DNA of 64,000 bases, from positions 2,170,001 through 2,234,000 of the forward strand of contig NC_007677.1 in NCBI RefSeq assembly GCF_000013045.1, read 5' to 3'. The notes beneath the pieces are model-generated. The model was not told where the DNA came from, did no database searches, and saw only the letters and a program-made list of their open reading frames with translations. Made by a program: the position numbers and the translations under genes. Shown piece by piece: positions 42,607-52,835 of the stretch (the first letter of the stretch is position 1; each line of letters starts with the position of its first letter). This DNA is from Salinibacter ruber DSM 13855 (GTDB lineage: Bacteria; Bacteroidota; Rhodothermia; Rhodothermales; Salinibacteraceae).

Positions 42607-44628
42607 ATGTCCGAATCGGAAGCGTTTCCACCGCTCTTCGACGAGTTCGACGCGGTCGCTCCTGCGGAGTGGCACGAGCACGTGCGATCGGACCTCGGCG
42701 GCACGTCCCCGGAGGCGTTTCTGAGATGGTCGTCCCTCGAAGGGATGTCGCTCCCGGCGTACCTCGCCCCCGAGGCCCTGCGGGAGGCCCTACACACCGA
42801 CCCGGAAGGGGGCCATCCGCCGCTGGCCCACTCCGGGGACGGGCCGGCCAACACGTGGACCGTGTGCCAACCCATCGGACACCCCGACCCCGAGGTGGCG
42901 GGAGAGCACGCCCGGGCTGCCGTCGGCGGGGGGGCCGATGCCCTTCAACTTGCCCCCCCGTTCCTGCACGCCGGTGCCCCTGACACCGCGCCCCGCTCTG
43001 CGGACAATCTCGCTCCGATCCTCGACGGGATCGATCTGGCAGACACCCCCCTGCACCTCGGCGGGGGCTCGGCCGCCCCTCCGCTGTACGCACTGCTCCG
43101 TGAACACCTCTCGGGCACGCCGGCCGATCCCAGTGCCCCCAAGGGATCGCTTCTGTTTGATCCCGTGGCGGCGGTGGCGTCGGGCGCCGACCCGGCCCAG
43201 GCGTTCTCGCTCGCCGACGACCTTGCGGCGGACGCTGCAGAACTGCCGCACTTCCGCACGGTGACCGTCGATACCGGTCCGTACCACGACGCGGGGGCGT
43301 CGGCCGTTCAGGAATTGGCCGGCGCGCTCGGGGCCCTCGCCGAACGCCTCGCCCGAAGCACGGAACGAGGCCTCCCGCTTCCCGCCCTCCTCGACAACCT
43401 ACAGGTCCGCGTGCCCGTCTCGACCTCCTACTTCGTCGAGATGGCCAAGCTCCGCGCCCTCCGCCTTCTCGTGCCCCAGGTCGTCGACGCATTCGCTTCT
43501 GAGACTGGGGCGTCCCTCAGCGTGGCCCCCGCCGACGTTTTTGTCCACGCCACGACCTCTCGGCGTGTGGAGACGATCTACGACCCGTACGTGAACATGC
43601 TTCGGGCCACCACCGAGGCCATGGCCGCGGCGCTCGGGGGCTGCGATGCACTCACTATCCGGCCCTACGACGGCGCCGTGAGGCCCCCCGATGAGTTCGG
43701 CCTCCGCATTGCCCGCAACACACAACTCATCCTGCGCCACGAGGCGCATTTCGACCAGGTGGCCGATCCGGCCGCCGGGTCGTACTACATCGAGACCCTG
43801 ACCGACCGGCTCGCCCAACGGGCCTGGGCTCAGTTTCAGGACCTCGAGGCGGAGGGGGGGATTGTACAGGCCCTTCGCACCGGCACCCTGCAGACACAAA
43901 TTGCCGAGACGCGGACGGAACGGCGACGGGCCCTCGACGAGCGGGACCAGGTGCTCGTGGGCACCACGCACTATCCCGCCCTCGATGAACGGCGGCGGGA
44001 CGACCTCGTGGTACGCCGTGCCTCGTCGGCGAACGGAGACTCCCCCGCCTCCCTCGACGCCTCGTCCACCGATGCGCTCCGAACGGCCCTCCGCGACGGC
44101 CACGCGCCCCAGGACGTGGCCTCGGCCCTCCAGTCGGACTCGTCCGGAATCGACCCGTTGCCCCAGATCCGGCTTGCCGAGGAGCTCGAAGCCATCCGCC
44201 TCCGGACCGAGGCGCACGCCGAGTCCCACGACGGGCCGCCGCAGGTCTTGCTCGCCCCACTCGGCCCGCCCGCCGTCCGCAGCGCCCGTTCGAACTTCTG
44301 TCGCAACTTCCTCGGCGTGGCAGGGTTTGCGATTACGGAGCCCTTGAAGTTCGAGTCCGTCGACGCGGTGGCCGACGCCGCAGTCGAGAAGGACGCCGAC
44401 ACCGTGGTCCTCTGCAGCTCGAACGACAGCTACGCCGACCTGGCCCCTGCTCTCGCCGCGGCGCTTGCCGACCGCGACCGGGAGGCCCTCCTCGGGATCG
44501 CCGGTGCGCCCGACGACATCGACGTTGACAACGCCGCTGATTTCTTCGTCCACCAGGGCAGCCCCCTGAAAGAAACGCTCGAAATGCTCCAGGACCGCCT
44601 TGGCATCGATGTGATGAGTGATCCGTGA
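42607..44628 (+). CDS. mutA: Methylmalonyl-CoA mutase small subunit
   Basis: Beta subunit of the heterodimeric adenosylcobalamin mutase linking succinyl-CoA and methylmalonyl-CoA. It has 673 aa. The TIM-barrel part has [40 protein letters not shown] and [20 protein letters not shown]. The C-terminal cobalamin-fold domain lacks the DxHxxG axial-histidine motif (it reads [16 protein letters not shown]), as expected for the non-catalytic subunit. The 3' end is made of heptamer repeats that continue into the mutB leader. Confidence 0.93.
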   Translation: MSESEAFPPLFDEFDAVAPAEWHEHVRSDLGGTSPEAFLRWSSLEGMSLPAYLAPEALREALHTDPEGGHPPLAHSGDGPANTWTVCQPIGHPDPEVAGEHARAAVGGGADALQLAPPFLHAGAPDTAPRSADNLAPILDGIDLADTPLHLGGGSAAPPLYALLREHLSGTPADPSAPKGSLLFDPVAAVASGADPAQAFSLADDLAADAAELPHFRTVTVDTGPYHDAGASAVQELAGALGALAERLARSTERGLPLPALLDNLQVRVPVSTSYFVEMAKLRALRLLVPQVVDAFASETGASLSVAPADVFVHATTSRRVETIYDPYVNMLRATTEAMAAALGGCDALTIRPYDGAVRPPDEFGLRIARNTQLILRHEAHFDQVADPAAGSYYIETLTDRLAQRAWAQFQDLEAEGGIVQALRTGTLQTQIAETRTERRRALDERDQVLVGTTHYPALDERRRDDLVVRRASSANGDSPASLDASSTDALRTALRDGHAPQDVASALQSDSSGIDPLPQIRLAEELEAIRLRTEAHAESHDGPPQVLLAPLGPPAVRSARSNFCRNFLGVAGFAITEPLKFESVDAVADAAVEKDADTVVLCSSNDSYADLAPALAAALADRDREALLGIAGAPDDIDVDNAADFFVHQGSPLKETLEMLQDRLGIDVMSDP

Positions 44629-44678
44629 TGCGTACGGACCCAGCCGCTCGCGCATCACGCGTCACGCCTCACTCACTC
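44612..44678. repeat. Heptamer-repeat hairpin at the mutA-mutB junction
   Basis: Three tandem heptamers TGATGAG, TGATCCG, TGATGCG (44612-44632) face three inverted heptamers CGCATCA, CGCGTCA, CGCCTCA (44651-44671). The inner pair is perfectly complementary and the outer two pairs match 5 of 7. The result is a ~21-bp imperfect stem over the mutA stop codon (44626-44628). No T-tract follows. Architecture parallels the rpoB-rpoC element. Confidence 0.6.
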
Positions 44679-44692
44679 AACCCCAAGAGCCT

Positions 44693-46846
44693 ATGCGTCC
44701 CGACTTCTCCGACATCCAGTACGACCCGCCCTCCAAGGCCGACGCCACGCCGACGGGGGACGCGACGTGGTCGACGCCCGAGCAGATTGACGTCGAACCG
44801 GTGTACGGGCCCGACGCGCTCGAGGACCTGGATCACCTTGACTTCGACGCGGGCCTCCCCCCTTACCTCCGCGGGCCGTACACGACCATGTACAAGTTTC
44901 GGCCGTGGACCATCCGGCAGTACGCGGGCTTTTCGACCGCGGAGGAGTCCAACAAGTTCTACCGCGAGGCCCTCGCGTCCGGCCAGAAGGGGCTCTCCGT
45001 GGCCTTCGACCTGGCCACACATCGGGGCTACGACTCCGACCACGATCGGGTGCGGGGCGACGTGGGCAAGGCCGGCGTGGCCATCGACACGGTTGAGGAC
45101 ATGAAGCGCCTGTTCGAGGGCATCCCGCTCGGCGACGTGTCGGTCTCGATGACGATGAACGGGGCGGTGCTTCCCGTGATGGCCTTCTACATCGCCGCCG
45201 CGGAGGAGCAGGGCGTCGCCCACGAAGAGCTGGCGGGCACCATCCAGAACGATGTCCTGAAGGAGTTCATGGTGCGCAACACGTACATCTACCCGCCGCA
45301 GCCCTCGATGCGGATCGTGGGGGAGATTTTCGCCTACTGCGCCGCGGAGATGCCGAGGTTCAACGCCATCTCCGTGAGCGGCTACCACATGCACGAGGCG
45401 GGGGCCCCGGCGGACCTTGAGCTGGCCTACACGCTGGCCGACGGCCTGGAGTACCTGCGCACTGGGCTCGACGCCGGGCTCGGCATCGACGACTTTGCAC
45501 CGCGGGTCTCCTTCTTCTGGGCGATCGGCATGAACCACTTCATGGAGATCGCGAAGATGCGGGCCGGGCGGATGCTGTGGGCCAAGCTCGTGAAGCAGTT
45601 CGACCCGGAGAACCCGAAGTCGATGGCCCTGCGGACCCACTGCCAGACCTCCGGCTACAGCCTCGCCGAGCAGGATCCGTTCAACAACGTGGCGCGCACA
45701 ACCATCGAGGCGATGGCCGCGGCGTTCGGTGGCACACAGTCGCTCCACACAAACGCGCTGGACGAGGCCATCGCGCTGCCCAGCGAGTTCGCCGCCCGAA
45801 TCGCCCGCAACACGCAGCTGTACCTGCAAGACGAGACCGACATCACGGAGGCCGTCGACCCGTGGGCCGGCTCCTACTACGTCGAGCACCTCACCGGCGC
45901 GCTGGCCCGGCGCGCGTGGACGCTAATCCAAGAAGTCGAAGAAAAGGGCGGCATGACACGCGCCATCGAGCAGGGCCTCCCCAAACGCAAGATTGAGGAG
46001 GCCGCCGCCCGCAAGCAGGCCCGCATCGACACCGGCGCCGAGACGATCGTGGGCGTCAACGCCCATCAGACGGAGGCCGACGAGCCCGTCGAACGGCTGG
46101 AGGTGGACAACGAGGCGGTCCGGTGCGCACAGCTCGAGCGCCTCGATCGCATCAAGGACGAGCGGGACGACGCTGCGGTCCGAAACGCGCTGAACGCCCT
46201 GACCGAAAGCGCCGAGACGGGCGACGGCAACCTGCTGGCTCGTGCCGTGGACGCGGCGCGCAAGCGGGCCACCCTGGGCGAAATCTCGTCGGCCCTCGAA
46301 GACGTGTTCGGCCGGCACACGGCGCGGACGGAAACCATCTCGGGGGTGTACGCCTCGGAAGCCGACCACAACGACCACTTCCACGCGGCCCGCGACCGGG
46401 CCGACCGCTTCGCACAGGCCGCCGGCCGACGCCCCCGCATCATGGTGGCCAAGATGGGCCAGGACGGGCACGACCGCGGGGCGAAGGTCATCGCGACCTC
46501 GTTTGCCGACGTGGGCTTCGACGTGGACGTCGGCCCGCTCTTTCAAACCCCGGACGAGGTGGCCCGCCAGGCCGTCGAGAACGACGTCCACATCCTCGGG
46601 ATCTCCAGCCTCGCCGGCGGCCACAAGACGCTCGTGCCGGAGGTCATCGACGCCCTGCAGCAGTACGGGCGGGACGATATTCTCGTGGTGGTAGGGGGCG
46701 TCATTCCGCACGACGACTACGAGACGCTCTACGACCAGGGCGTGGCCGCCATCTTTGGCCCCGGCACCAACATCGCGGAGGCCGCCACCCAGATCCTCGA
46801 CGTACTCCTCGACCGGTACGACGAGGAGGCGCCCATCGGGGCGTAA
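44693..46846 (+). CDS. mutB: Methylmalonyl-CoA mutase large (catalytic) subunit
   Basis: Catalytic alpha subunit, 717 aa from the ATG at 44693 ([17 protein letters not shown]). The substrate barrel shows [38 protein letters not shown] and [19 protein letters not shown]. The C-terminal B12 domain has the complete DxHxxG motif (D591, H593, G596 in [12 protein letters not shown]), His593 being the cobalt ligand, and a [20 protein letters not shown] end. It needs the small subunit at 42607 and is followed by its GTPase chaperone. Confidence 0.97.
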   Translation: MRPDFSDIQYDPPSKADATPTGDATWSTPEQIDVEPVYGPDALEDLDHLDFDAGLPPYLRGPYTTMYKFRPWTIRQYAGFSTAEESNKFYREALASGQKGLSVAFDLATHRGYDSDHDRVRGDVGKAGVAIDTVEDMKRLFEGIPLGDVSVSMTMNGAVLPVMAFYIAAAEEQGVAHEELAGTIQNDVLKEFMVRNTYIYPPQPSMRIVGEIFAYCAAEMPRFNAISVSGYHMHEAGAPADLELAYTLADGLEYLRTGLDAGLGIDDFAPRVSFFWAIGMNHFMEIAKMRAGRMLWAKLVKQFDPENPKSMALRTHCQTSGYSLAEQDPFNNVARTTIEAMAAAFGGTQSLHTNALDEAIALPSEFAARIARNTQLYLQDETDITEAVDPWAGSYYVEHLTGALARRAWTLIQEVEEKGGMTRAIEQGLPKRKIEEAAARKQARIDTGAETIVGVNAHQTEADEPVERLEVDNEAVRCAQLERLDRIKDERDDAAVRNALNALTESAETGDGNLLARAVDAARKRATLGEISSALEDVFGRHTARTETISGVYASEADHNDHFHAARDRADRFAQAAGRRPRIMVAKMGQDGHDRGAKVIATSFADVGFDVDVGPLFQTPDEVARQAVENDVHILGISSLAGGHKTLVPEVIDALQQYGRDDILVVVGGVIPHDDYETLYDQGVAAIFGPGTNIAEAATQILDVLLDRYDEEAPIGA

Positions 46847-46890
46847 CCGACCGCACTTCTCCGCCGCAGGCACCTGCAGTTCCCTCAGTT

Positions 46891-47928
46891 GTGGCTCCCC
46901 TCAATCCCAACCTCGACCACCAGTCCCGGCCGTCCCGCTCGGATGCACGGTCGGCCGCCGACTACGTGACCGGCATTCTCGACGGGAACCGGGTCACCTT
47001 GAGCCAGGCCATTACCCTGCTGGAGAGCACCCGCCCGGACCACCGCGACACCGCCCGGACGGTCGTGGAGGAATGCCTCCCCCACAGTGGCGACTCGATT
47101 CGGGTGGCCGTCACCGGCGTCCCCGGCGTCGGCAAGAGCACGTTCATCGAAGCCCTCGGGCAGCGGCTCGTGGCGGCGGGCCGCCACCTCGCCGTCCTGA
47201 CGGTCGACCCCAGCAGCGAGCGGTCGAAGGGCAGCATTCTCGGGGACAAGACCCGGATGGGAACCCTGGCCTCCGAGGAGGACGCGTTTATTCGCCCGTC
47301 CCCCACCGCGGGCACCCTCGGGGGCGTGGCCCCCCGAACCCGCGAGGCCATTCTGTTGTGCGAGGCGGCCGGGTACGACACCGTGTTCGTCGAAACAGTG
47401 GGGGTCGGCCAGTCGGAGATCAGCGTGCGCTCGATGGTCGACTTTTTCCTGCTCCTCGCCCTGGCCGGCGCCGGCGACGAGCTGCAGGGCATCAAGCGAG
47501 GCATCGTGGAGGTCGCTGACGCCATCGCCATCACGAAGGCGGACGGGGACAACCGGGCCCCCGCCAAGGCGGCGCGCGCCGAGTACGAAAAGGCCCTGCG
47601 CCTCTTGTCGGACCCCGACTCCGGGTGGGAGCCCCCCGTGCTCACGTGTTCGTCGCAGACCGGCGCGGGCATCGACGAGGTGTGGGGCGCCGTGGAGCGC
47701 TACCGCGCCTACACGCAGGAGACCGGCTTCTTTGAAGAGCAGCGCCGCCGACAGGCGCAGCACTGGATGGAGCAGGCCATTGAGCAGCGGCTGCACGAGG
47801 AGTTTTTTTCCGATCCCGACGTCCAGGCGGCACGGGGGGACGTGGAGGAGGCCCTCCAGGACGGACGTCTCAGCTCGTTGGCCGCCGCCGAACGGCTCCT
47901 GTCCATCTACCGTGATTCAACGAGCTAG
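46891..47928 (+). CDS. meaB: Methylmalonyl-CoA mutase-associated GTPase (MeaB/ArgK)
   Basis: G3E GTPase that loads and protects the cobalamin cofactor of the mutase. It has 345 aa from the GTG at 46891; no in-frame ATG exists near the N-terminus and the frame further upstream is antisense to nothing useful and overlaps mutB. Motifs: Walker A GVPGVGKSTFIEALG, TVDPSSERSKGSILGDKTRM, the ETVGVGQSE switch, and the NKxD-equivalent ITKADGDN. The C-terminal helical dimerisation arm (FEEQRRRQAQHWMEQAIEQR) is present. Starts 44 bp after mutB; third gene of the operon. Confidence 0.93.
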   Translation: MAPLNPNLDHQSRPSRSDARSAADYVTGILDGNRVTLSQAITLLESTRPDHRDTARTVVEECLPHSGDSIRVAVTGVPGVGKSTFIEALGQRLVAAGRHLAVLTVDPSSERSKGSILGDKTRMGTLASEEDAFIRPSPTAGTLGGVAPRTREAILLCEAAGYDTVFVETVGVGQSEISVRSMVDFFLLLALAGAGDELQGIKRGIVEVADAIAITKADGDNRAPAKAARAEYEKALRLLSDPDSGWEPPVLTCSSQTGAGIDEVWGAVERYRAYTQETGFFEEQRRRQAQHWMEQAIEQRLHEEFFSDPDVQAARGDVEEALQDGRLSSLAAAERLLSIYRDSTS

Positions 47929-48017
47929 CGCCTCACGTCCCGGAACGCCCGACTCACTAAATTTTAACAATATTGCCCGACCTCCTTGGCCGCCCGGATA
48001 CGCTGTCTCCGCTCGCC

Positions 48018-48518
48018 ATGCTTCCTCCCCACCGCATTCGGCTCCTCCTTCTGCTCGTTCTCGGGGCGGGACTTCTAGGGGGGTGTGCCTCATCCCGGTC
48101 GGCGCAGGACGAAGTCGCGGCTCGGGCCGCGGCGGTGGGCACCTGGTCGTACGAGGTCGAGGACATTGCCCCCCTCGACCAGGGCCGCTTCCGCATCACC
48201 ATGCAGGACGGAGACCTGCGGGGCGTCGTGCGCGATCAGCGACTCGGTCGATTGCGCGCCAGCGTGAGGGTACGCGACTCTCGGTTGGAGATTGACCTCC
48301 GGGACCTCCGCATCTCCGGGTACATCGAAGACGGCCGGTTCACGGGGGTTCTCCGCCGGTCTCAGTGGGAGGTGACGACCCGGCGCCAGTCCCGCACCCG
48401 GTCGCAGTTCCGCTCGGCGTCGCTGTTTGCCCGTCGCGTTCGGAGTGCCACCGCGGTGGACAAACCAGGGGTTCTGGAGTGCCGCTCTCTCCTGCGGGAG
48501 GCTGGCGACTGCGACTGA
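48018..48518 (+). CDS. Small lipoprotein of unknown function
   Basis: 166 aa from the ATG at 48018. Lipoprotein signal MLPPHRIRLLLLLVLGAGLL followed by lipobox GGC with Cys23. The mature part starts with Ser/Ala, then a beta-rich domain (GTWSYEVEDIAPLDQGRFRI, GVVRDQRLGRLRASVRV) reminiscent of small extracytoplasmic beta-barrel folds. No family recognised. The C-terminal ~40 residues are Arg-rich, which is odd for a halophile, so a frameshift or a shorter real end is possible. An AT-rich TAAATTTT string at 47958-47965 may be its promoter. Confidence 0.6.
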   Translation: MLPPHRIRLLLLLVLGAGLLGGCASSRSAQDEVAARAAAVGTWSYEVEDIAPLDQGRFRITMQDGDLRGVVRDQRLGRLRASVRVRDSRLEIDLRDLRISGYIEDGRFTGVLRRSQWEVTTRRQSRTRSQFRSASLFARRVRSATAVDKPGVLECRSLLREAGDCD

Positions 48519-48610
48519 CCTGCGAGAACGGGCGGATCTTTCGGGAAGCCGCGGACTTTCAATAGTCTGACTGTTTTCGAAAAACGCCTCAACTCAAGCC
48601 TTTCCCCTTT

Positions 48611-50977
48611 GTGAGCACGTCGGACCCTTCGGCCGAGCGCCCGCGCGACAACTTTATTTACGACATCATCGACGAGGACCTGGAGCACGGAACGTACGAC
48701 GGCCGGGTCGTCACCCGGTTCCCGCCCGAGCCGAACGGCTATCTCCACATCGGGCACGCGAAGTCCATCGTCCTCAACTTTGGCATCAAGCACGACTACG
48801 CCGACCGGGCCGACACCCGCTGTCACCTCCGGTTCGACGACACAAACCCGGACACCGAGAGCACCGAGTACGTCGAGTCGATCAAGGAGGCGGTGCAGTG
48901 GTTGGGGTACGACTGGGAGGAGCACGAGTACCACGCCTCCGACTACTTCGAGCAGTTCTACCAGTACGCGGTGACGCTCATCGAGCAGGGCGACGCGTAC
49001 GTCGATAGCCTCAGCGAGGAAGAAATTCGGGAGTACCGCGGGACGGTGGACGAGCCCGGCACCCCGTCGCCGTACCGCGACCGATCCGTCGAGGAAAACC
49101 TGGAGCTGTTTCGCAAAATGAGGGACGGGGAGTTCGACGACGGCGAGCACGTGCTGCGGGCGAAGATCGACATGAGCTCCCCGCACATGATCATGCGGGA
49201 TCCCCTCCTCTTCCGCATCAAACACGCCCACCACTACCGGCGAGGGGACGAATGGTGCATCTACCCGATGTACGATTACGCCCACCCGCTGGAGGACGCC
49301 ATCGAGAACATCACCCATTCGCTCTGCACGCTGGAGTTCGACAACAACCGGCGCGTGTACGACTGGGTGATGGAGCACTGCCTGGACGAGAACGAACTCC
49401 CGTCCCGCCCCCGGCAGTACGAGTTCAACCGGCTCAACCTCGGCTACACGGTGATGAGCAAGACGAAGCTCCGTCACCTGATCGAGGAAGACCTCGTGGG
49501 GGGGTGGGACGACCCGCGCCTCCCCACGATCTCGGGCCTCCGCCGCCGGGGCGTGCCCCCGAGCGCCATCCGTTCGTTCTGCCGAACGGTGGGCGTGACC
49601 CGGTCGCAGAGCCGCGTCCAAATCGGCCACTTCGAGCACGCGCTCCGCGACGACCTGAACGCGAAGGCCCCCCGGGTGATGGCCGTGCTCGACCCGCTGA
49701 AGGTGGTGGCCACGAACGTGGACGCGGACGCGGTCGACTGGATCGACGCGAACCACTGGCCGCGCGACATCGACAAGGACGAGACGCGGCCGGTGCCCTT
49801 CACCCGCGAGTTCTACATTGAGCGGGACGACTTCCGGGAGGACCCGCCCGAGGACTTCATCCGGCTCGCCCCGGGTCGCGAGGTGCGCCTGCGCCACGCC
49901 TACTTCTTTACCTGTGAAGAGGTCGTGCGGGACGAGGACGGCGTCGTGACGGAGCTGCGCGGCACCATCGACCCCGAGACGCGCGACAGCACCGCCCCCG
50001 ATGGGCGCTCCCCGGAGGGCACGCTGCACTGGGTCTCCGCCGCCCACGGCCTTCCGTTCGAGGCGCGGCTCTACGACCGCCTCTTCGAGGTGCCCGACCC
50101 CGACGCCCGCGACGAGCACTTCACCGAGTTTCTCAACCCGGACTCGCTCAACGTCCGACAGGGCGTTCTGGAGCCGGCCGTGCGCGACCTGGAGGCCGAC
50201 CAGCGGGTGCAGTTTGAGCGGCAGGGCTACTTCTGGCCGGACCCGGAGGCGTCCCGCCCGGACGCGCTCGTGTACAACCAAATCGTGCCGCTCCGCGACA
50301 CGTGGGGCGAGGACGAAGACGGACTTACGCAGGAGGAGTTGGCGCGGCGACGGCGGGCCAAGGAGCAGCGCAAACAGGAGCAGAGACGGCGCTCGCTCGA
50401 CGGCAAGACCGACCCCGCCGAGCATCTGGACGACGCCCAACGGGACCGGTTCGACCGATTCCACGACGAGCTGGGCATCGACCGGGAAGACGCCGCCACC
50501 ATCGCCGGGAACGGCGCACTGGCGGGCTTCTTCGAACAGGCGCTGGCGCACTACGACGCCCCGGTGCCCGTCGCCAACTGGACCGTCAACGAGCTCCTCG
50601 GCCGGTTGCAGGACCAGACGGTAGCGGACCTTCCGTTCGGACCGGACGCGTTCGCGGAACTGGTGCGGCTCGTGGACACGGAGTTCATCTCCACCCGCGG
50701 GGGCGACGCGGTTCTAGACGCGCTCCTTGAAGACGGGGGGTCCCCTGAACGCATTGTGGACGACCGCGGCCTGCGCCAGGTGGACGACACCGAGGCCCTC
50801 CGCCCCACCGTTCAGTCCGTTCTCGACGACCACCCCGACGAGGTAAGCCGCTACCGCGACGGCAAGAAAGGACTGATCGGCTTCTTCATGGGGCAGGTGA
50901 TGGACGCCACCGACGGCGCCGCCAGTCCCGAGCTTGCCCGCGAGCTTCTGCAGCAGGAACTTGACCCCTCCGCCTGA
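48611..50977 (+). CDS. glnS: Glutaminyl-tRNA synthetase with C-terminal YqeY-like domain
   Basis: Charges tRNA-Gln directly. It has 788 aa from the GTG at 48611, against ~554 in E. coli. The class I signature is in FPPEPNGYLHIGHAKSIVLN, and the KMSKS-equivalent is VMSKTKLRHLI. The anticodon-binding beta-barrels follow (to ~residue 560). After a Lys/Arg/Gln-rich linker (RRRAKEQRKQEQRRRS), residues ~590-788 resemble the YqeY/GatB tail: NWTVNELLGRLQD, then FAELVRLVDTEFIS and GKKGLIGFFMGQVMDAT. Such a fusion is known in Deinococcus GlnRS. It converges on gltX with 33 bp between stops. Confidence 0.94.
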   Translation: MSTSDPSAERPRDNFIYDIIDEDLEHGTYDGRVVTRFPPEPNGYLHIGHAKSIVLNFGIKHDYADRADTRCHLRFDDTNPDTESTEYVESIKEAVQWLGYDWEEHEYHASDYFEQFYQYAVTLIEQGDAYVDSLSEEEIREYRGTVDEPGTPSPYRDRSVEENLELFRKMRDGEFDDGEHVLRAKIDMSSPHMIMRDPLLFRIKHAHHYRRGDEWCIYPMYDYAHPLEDAIENITHSLCTLEFDNNRRVYDWVMEHCLDENELPSRPRQYEFNRLNLGYTVMSKTKLRHLIEEDLVGGWDDPRLPTISGLRRRGVPPSAIRSFCRTVGVTRSQSRVQIGHFEHALRDDLNAKAPRVMAVLDPLKVVATNVDADAVDWIDANHWPRDIDKDETRPVPFTREFYIERDDFREDPPEDFIRLAPGREVRLRHAYFFTCEEVVRDEDGVVTELRGTIDPETRDSTAPDGRSPEGTLHWVSAAHGLPFEARLYDRLFEVPDPDARDEHFTEFLNPDSLNVRQGVLEPAVRDLEADQRVQFERQGYFWPDPEASRPDALVYNQIVPLRDTWGEDEDGLTQEELARRRRAKEQRKQEQRRRSLDGKTDPAEHLDDAQRDRFDRFHDELGIDREDAATIAGNGALAGFFEQALAHYDAPVPVANWTVNELLGRLQDQTVADLPFGPDAFAELVRLVDTEFISTRGGDAVLDALLEDGGSPERIVDDRGLRQVDDTEALRPTVQSVLDDHPDEVSRYRDGKKGLIGFFMGQVMDATDGAASPELARELLQQELDPSA

Positions 50978-51010
50978 GGCTGATCGGGCCGCGCGCCTCC
51001 CGACCGCTCC

Positions 51011-52477
51011 CTACCCGAGCGCCTCCACCGCCCGGTGCATCCGGCGAATGCAGGCCTCTTTCCCCACCGCGGCGAGCAGGCCGAACACGCCTGGCCCGTA
51101 GGATCGCCCACTCACGGCAAGGCGAGACGGGTGGATGATGGCGCCGGCCCCCACATCCTTCTCGTCGGCCAGGTCCCGGAGCTCCGTTTCCACCGTGTCC
51201 GTGTCGAAGGCATCGACCCCCTCCAGCCGATCGGCGTAGGCGAGCAGAAGGTCGGCGGATTCCTCGTTCCAGCGCTTCTCCACGCCCGCCTCCTCGTACG
51301 CCTCCGGGTCCTCGAAGAAGTAGCGGTTGTCGGTCACGACCTCCGGCACCACCTGGATGCGATCCTGGACCAGCCCGCAGATGGTCTGGAGGCGATCGTC
51401 ACTCACGTCGTAGCCGGCCGCCTCCACGTGGGGACGGGCCTTTTCCGCGAGCGCGTCGACCGAGAGGGCGCGGACGTAGTGCTCGTTGACCCAGCGCAGC
51501 TTGTCGAGGTCGAACTGCACGCCACTGGCCCCCACACGATCGAGACTGAATGTCTCGACCATCTCGTCGAGGGCGAAGAGCTCCTCCTCCGTCCCGGGGC
51601 TCCAGCCCAGGAGCGCGAGAAAGTTGAGGAGCGCCTCGGGCTCGTAGCCGGCCTCCCGGTAGTCCATGACGTAGACCGGAATGCCCAGCTCGTTGGCGTC
51701 CCGCTTCGAGAGCTTCCCGCCGTTCGGGCTCAGAATCAGCGGCAGGTGCGCAAAGGCGGGCGGCTCCCACCCTAGAGCATCGTACATGAGCACGTGCTTC
51801 GGGGTCGACGAGAGCCACTCCTCGCCCCGAATCACGTGCGAGATGTTCATGAGGTGATCGTCGACGATGTTGGCCAGGTGGTAGGTGGGCATGCCGTCGG
51901 ACTTCACCAACACCTGGTCGTCGATTTCCGAGGTGTCGAAGGACACGGTGCCGCGGATTTCGTCCTCGACCTGCACCGACTCCTGGCGCGGGACCTTGAG
52001 CCGAATGACGTAGTCGTCGCCCTCATCGATGCGCTGTTCGACCTTCTCGTCGGACAGGGTCAGCGAATTTCGCATCTGGCGACGCGTCGAGCCGTCGTAT
52101 GCCCCATGCTCTTCCCGTAGCTCTTCGAGCTCCTCTTCCGTGTCGAAGGCGTAGTACGCCCGGCCGGCCTCAACGAGCTTCTGGGCGTACTCGTGGTAGT
52201 GCTCCGAGCGCTCGGACTGCCGGTACGGGGCGTAGTCCCCGCCCTGCTCGGGGCCCTCGTCGTGCTCCAGCCCCGTCCAGGCGAGGGCCTCCCGAATGTC
52301 GTCTTCGGCCCCGGGTTCGTAGCGGGCCTGGTCGGTGTCCTCGATTCGCAGCACGAAATCGCCGTCGTGCTTGCGGGCGAAGAGATAGTTATACAGGGCC
52401 GTTCGCAGCCCACCGATGTGGAGGCGACCGGTCGGGCTTGGTGCGAAGCGAACACGAACAGGGGCGTCGGAAGCCAT
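51011..52477 (-). CDS. gltX: Glutamyl-tRNA synthetase
   Basis: Charges tRNA-Glu. It has 488 aa from the ATG at 52477 ([20 protein letters not shown]). The HIGH motif is in [18 protein letters not shown], and the KMSKS-equivalent is [27 protein letters not shown] marks the GluRS catalytic fold. The C-terminal anticodon domain is helical, ending with [17 protein letters not shown]. With GlnRS next door, this organism need not use the GluRS-plus-amidotransferase route for tRNA-Gln; whether GatCAB is also present cannot be seen here. Confidence 0.97.
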
Positions 52478-52835
52478 CGTGGACGAGATCGGTGCGTCAG
52501 AGAAAGAAGTCGAGACAGGGCACGGGCCCACCCGCCCTGGCGTGTCTGATCGAACAGCGCCGACCAAACAACACGCGGTGCGGAGTTATCAGACGGCACT
52601 TTGTAAAGTGGGGTCGCCCCCCGGTTCCCCCACGCACTGGAATTGGCGGGGGATTTGCGAAGCACAATTCCCACTGTCGCCGAGACCAGTCGAGCATGGC
52701 GACACGGCTTCGTATCAATCCCTGGTGCAGACGAGGGCTTTCGGTTGGAATCTGCGAGTCCGGGTCGGTAGCATGTAAATGTTTCTCCGGGCCTCTCGTC
52801 AAACCGGTGCCCCATTTGTGCGGCCTCCTCCCTCC
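52478..52835. other. Divergent gltX / PPIase promoter region
   Basis: This 358-bp region has no gene. It contains a perfect 14-bp palindrome CACTTTGTAAAGTG at 52597-52610, roughly midway between the two start codons and AT-rich at its centre, which is a plausible operator. I recognise no known binding consensus in it and no tRNA or small RNA. Confidence 0.4.

Noticed and set aside
46123-46890. Upstream extension of meaB to 46123
   Set aside because: It overlaps mutB in another frame and encodes an Arg/Gly/Pro-rich shadow.
48362-50551. 729-aa minus-strand frame opposite glnS
   Set aside because: GlnRS on the plus strand is unambiguous; this frame is its Val/Leu/Arg-rich mirror.
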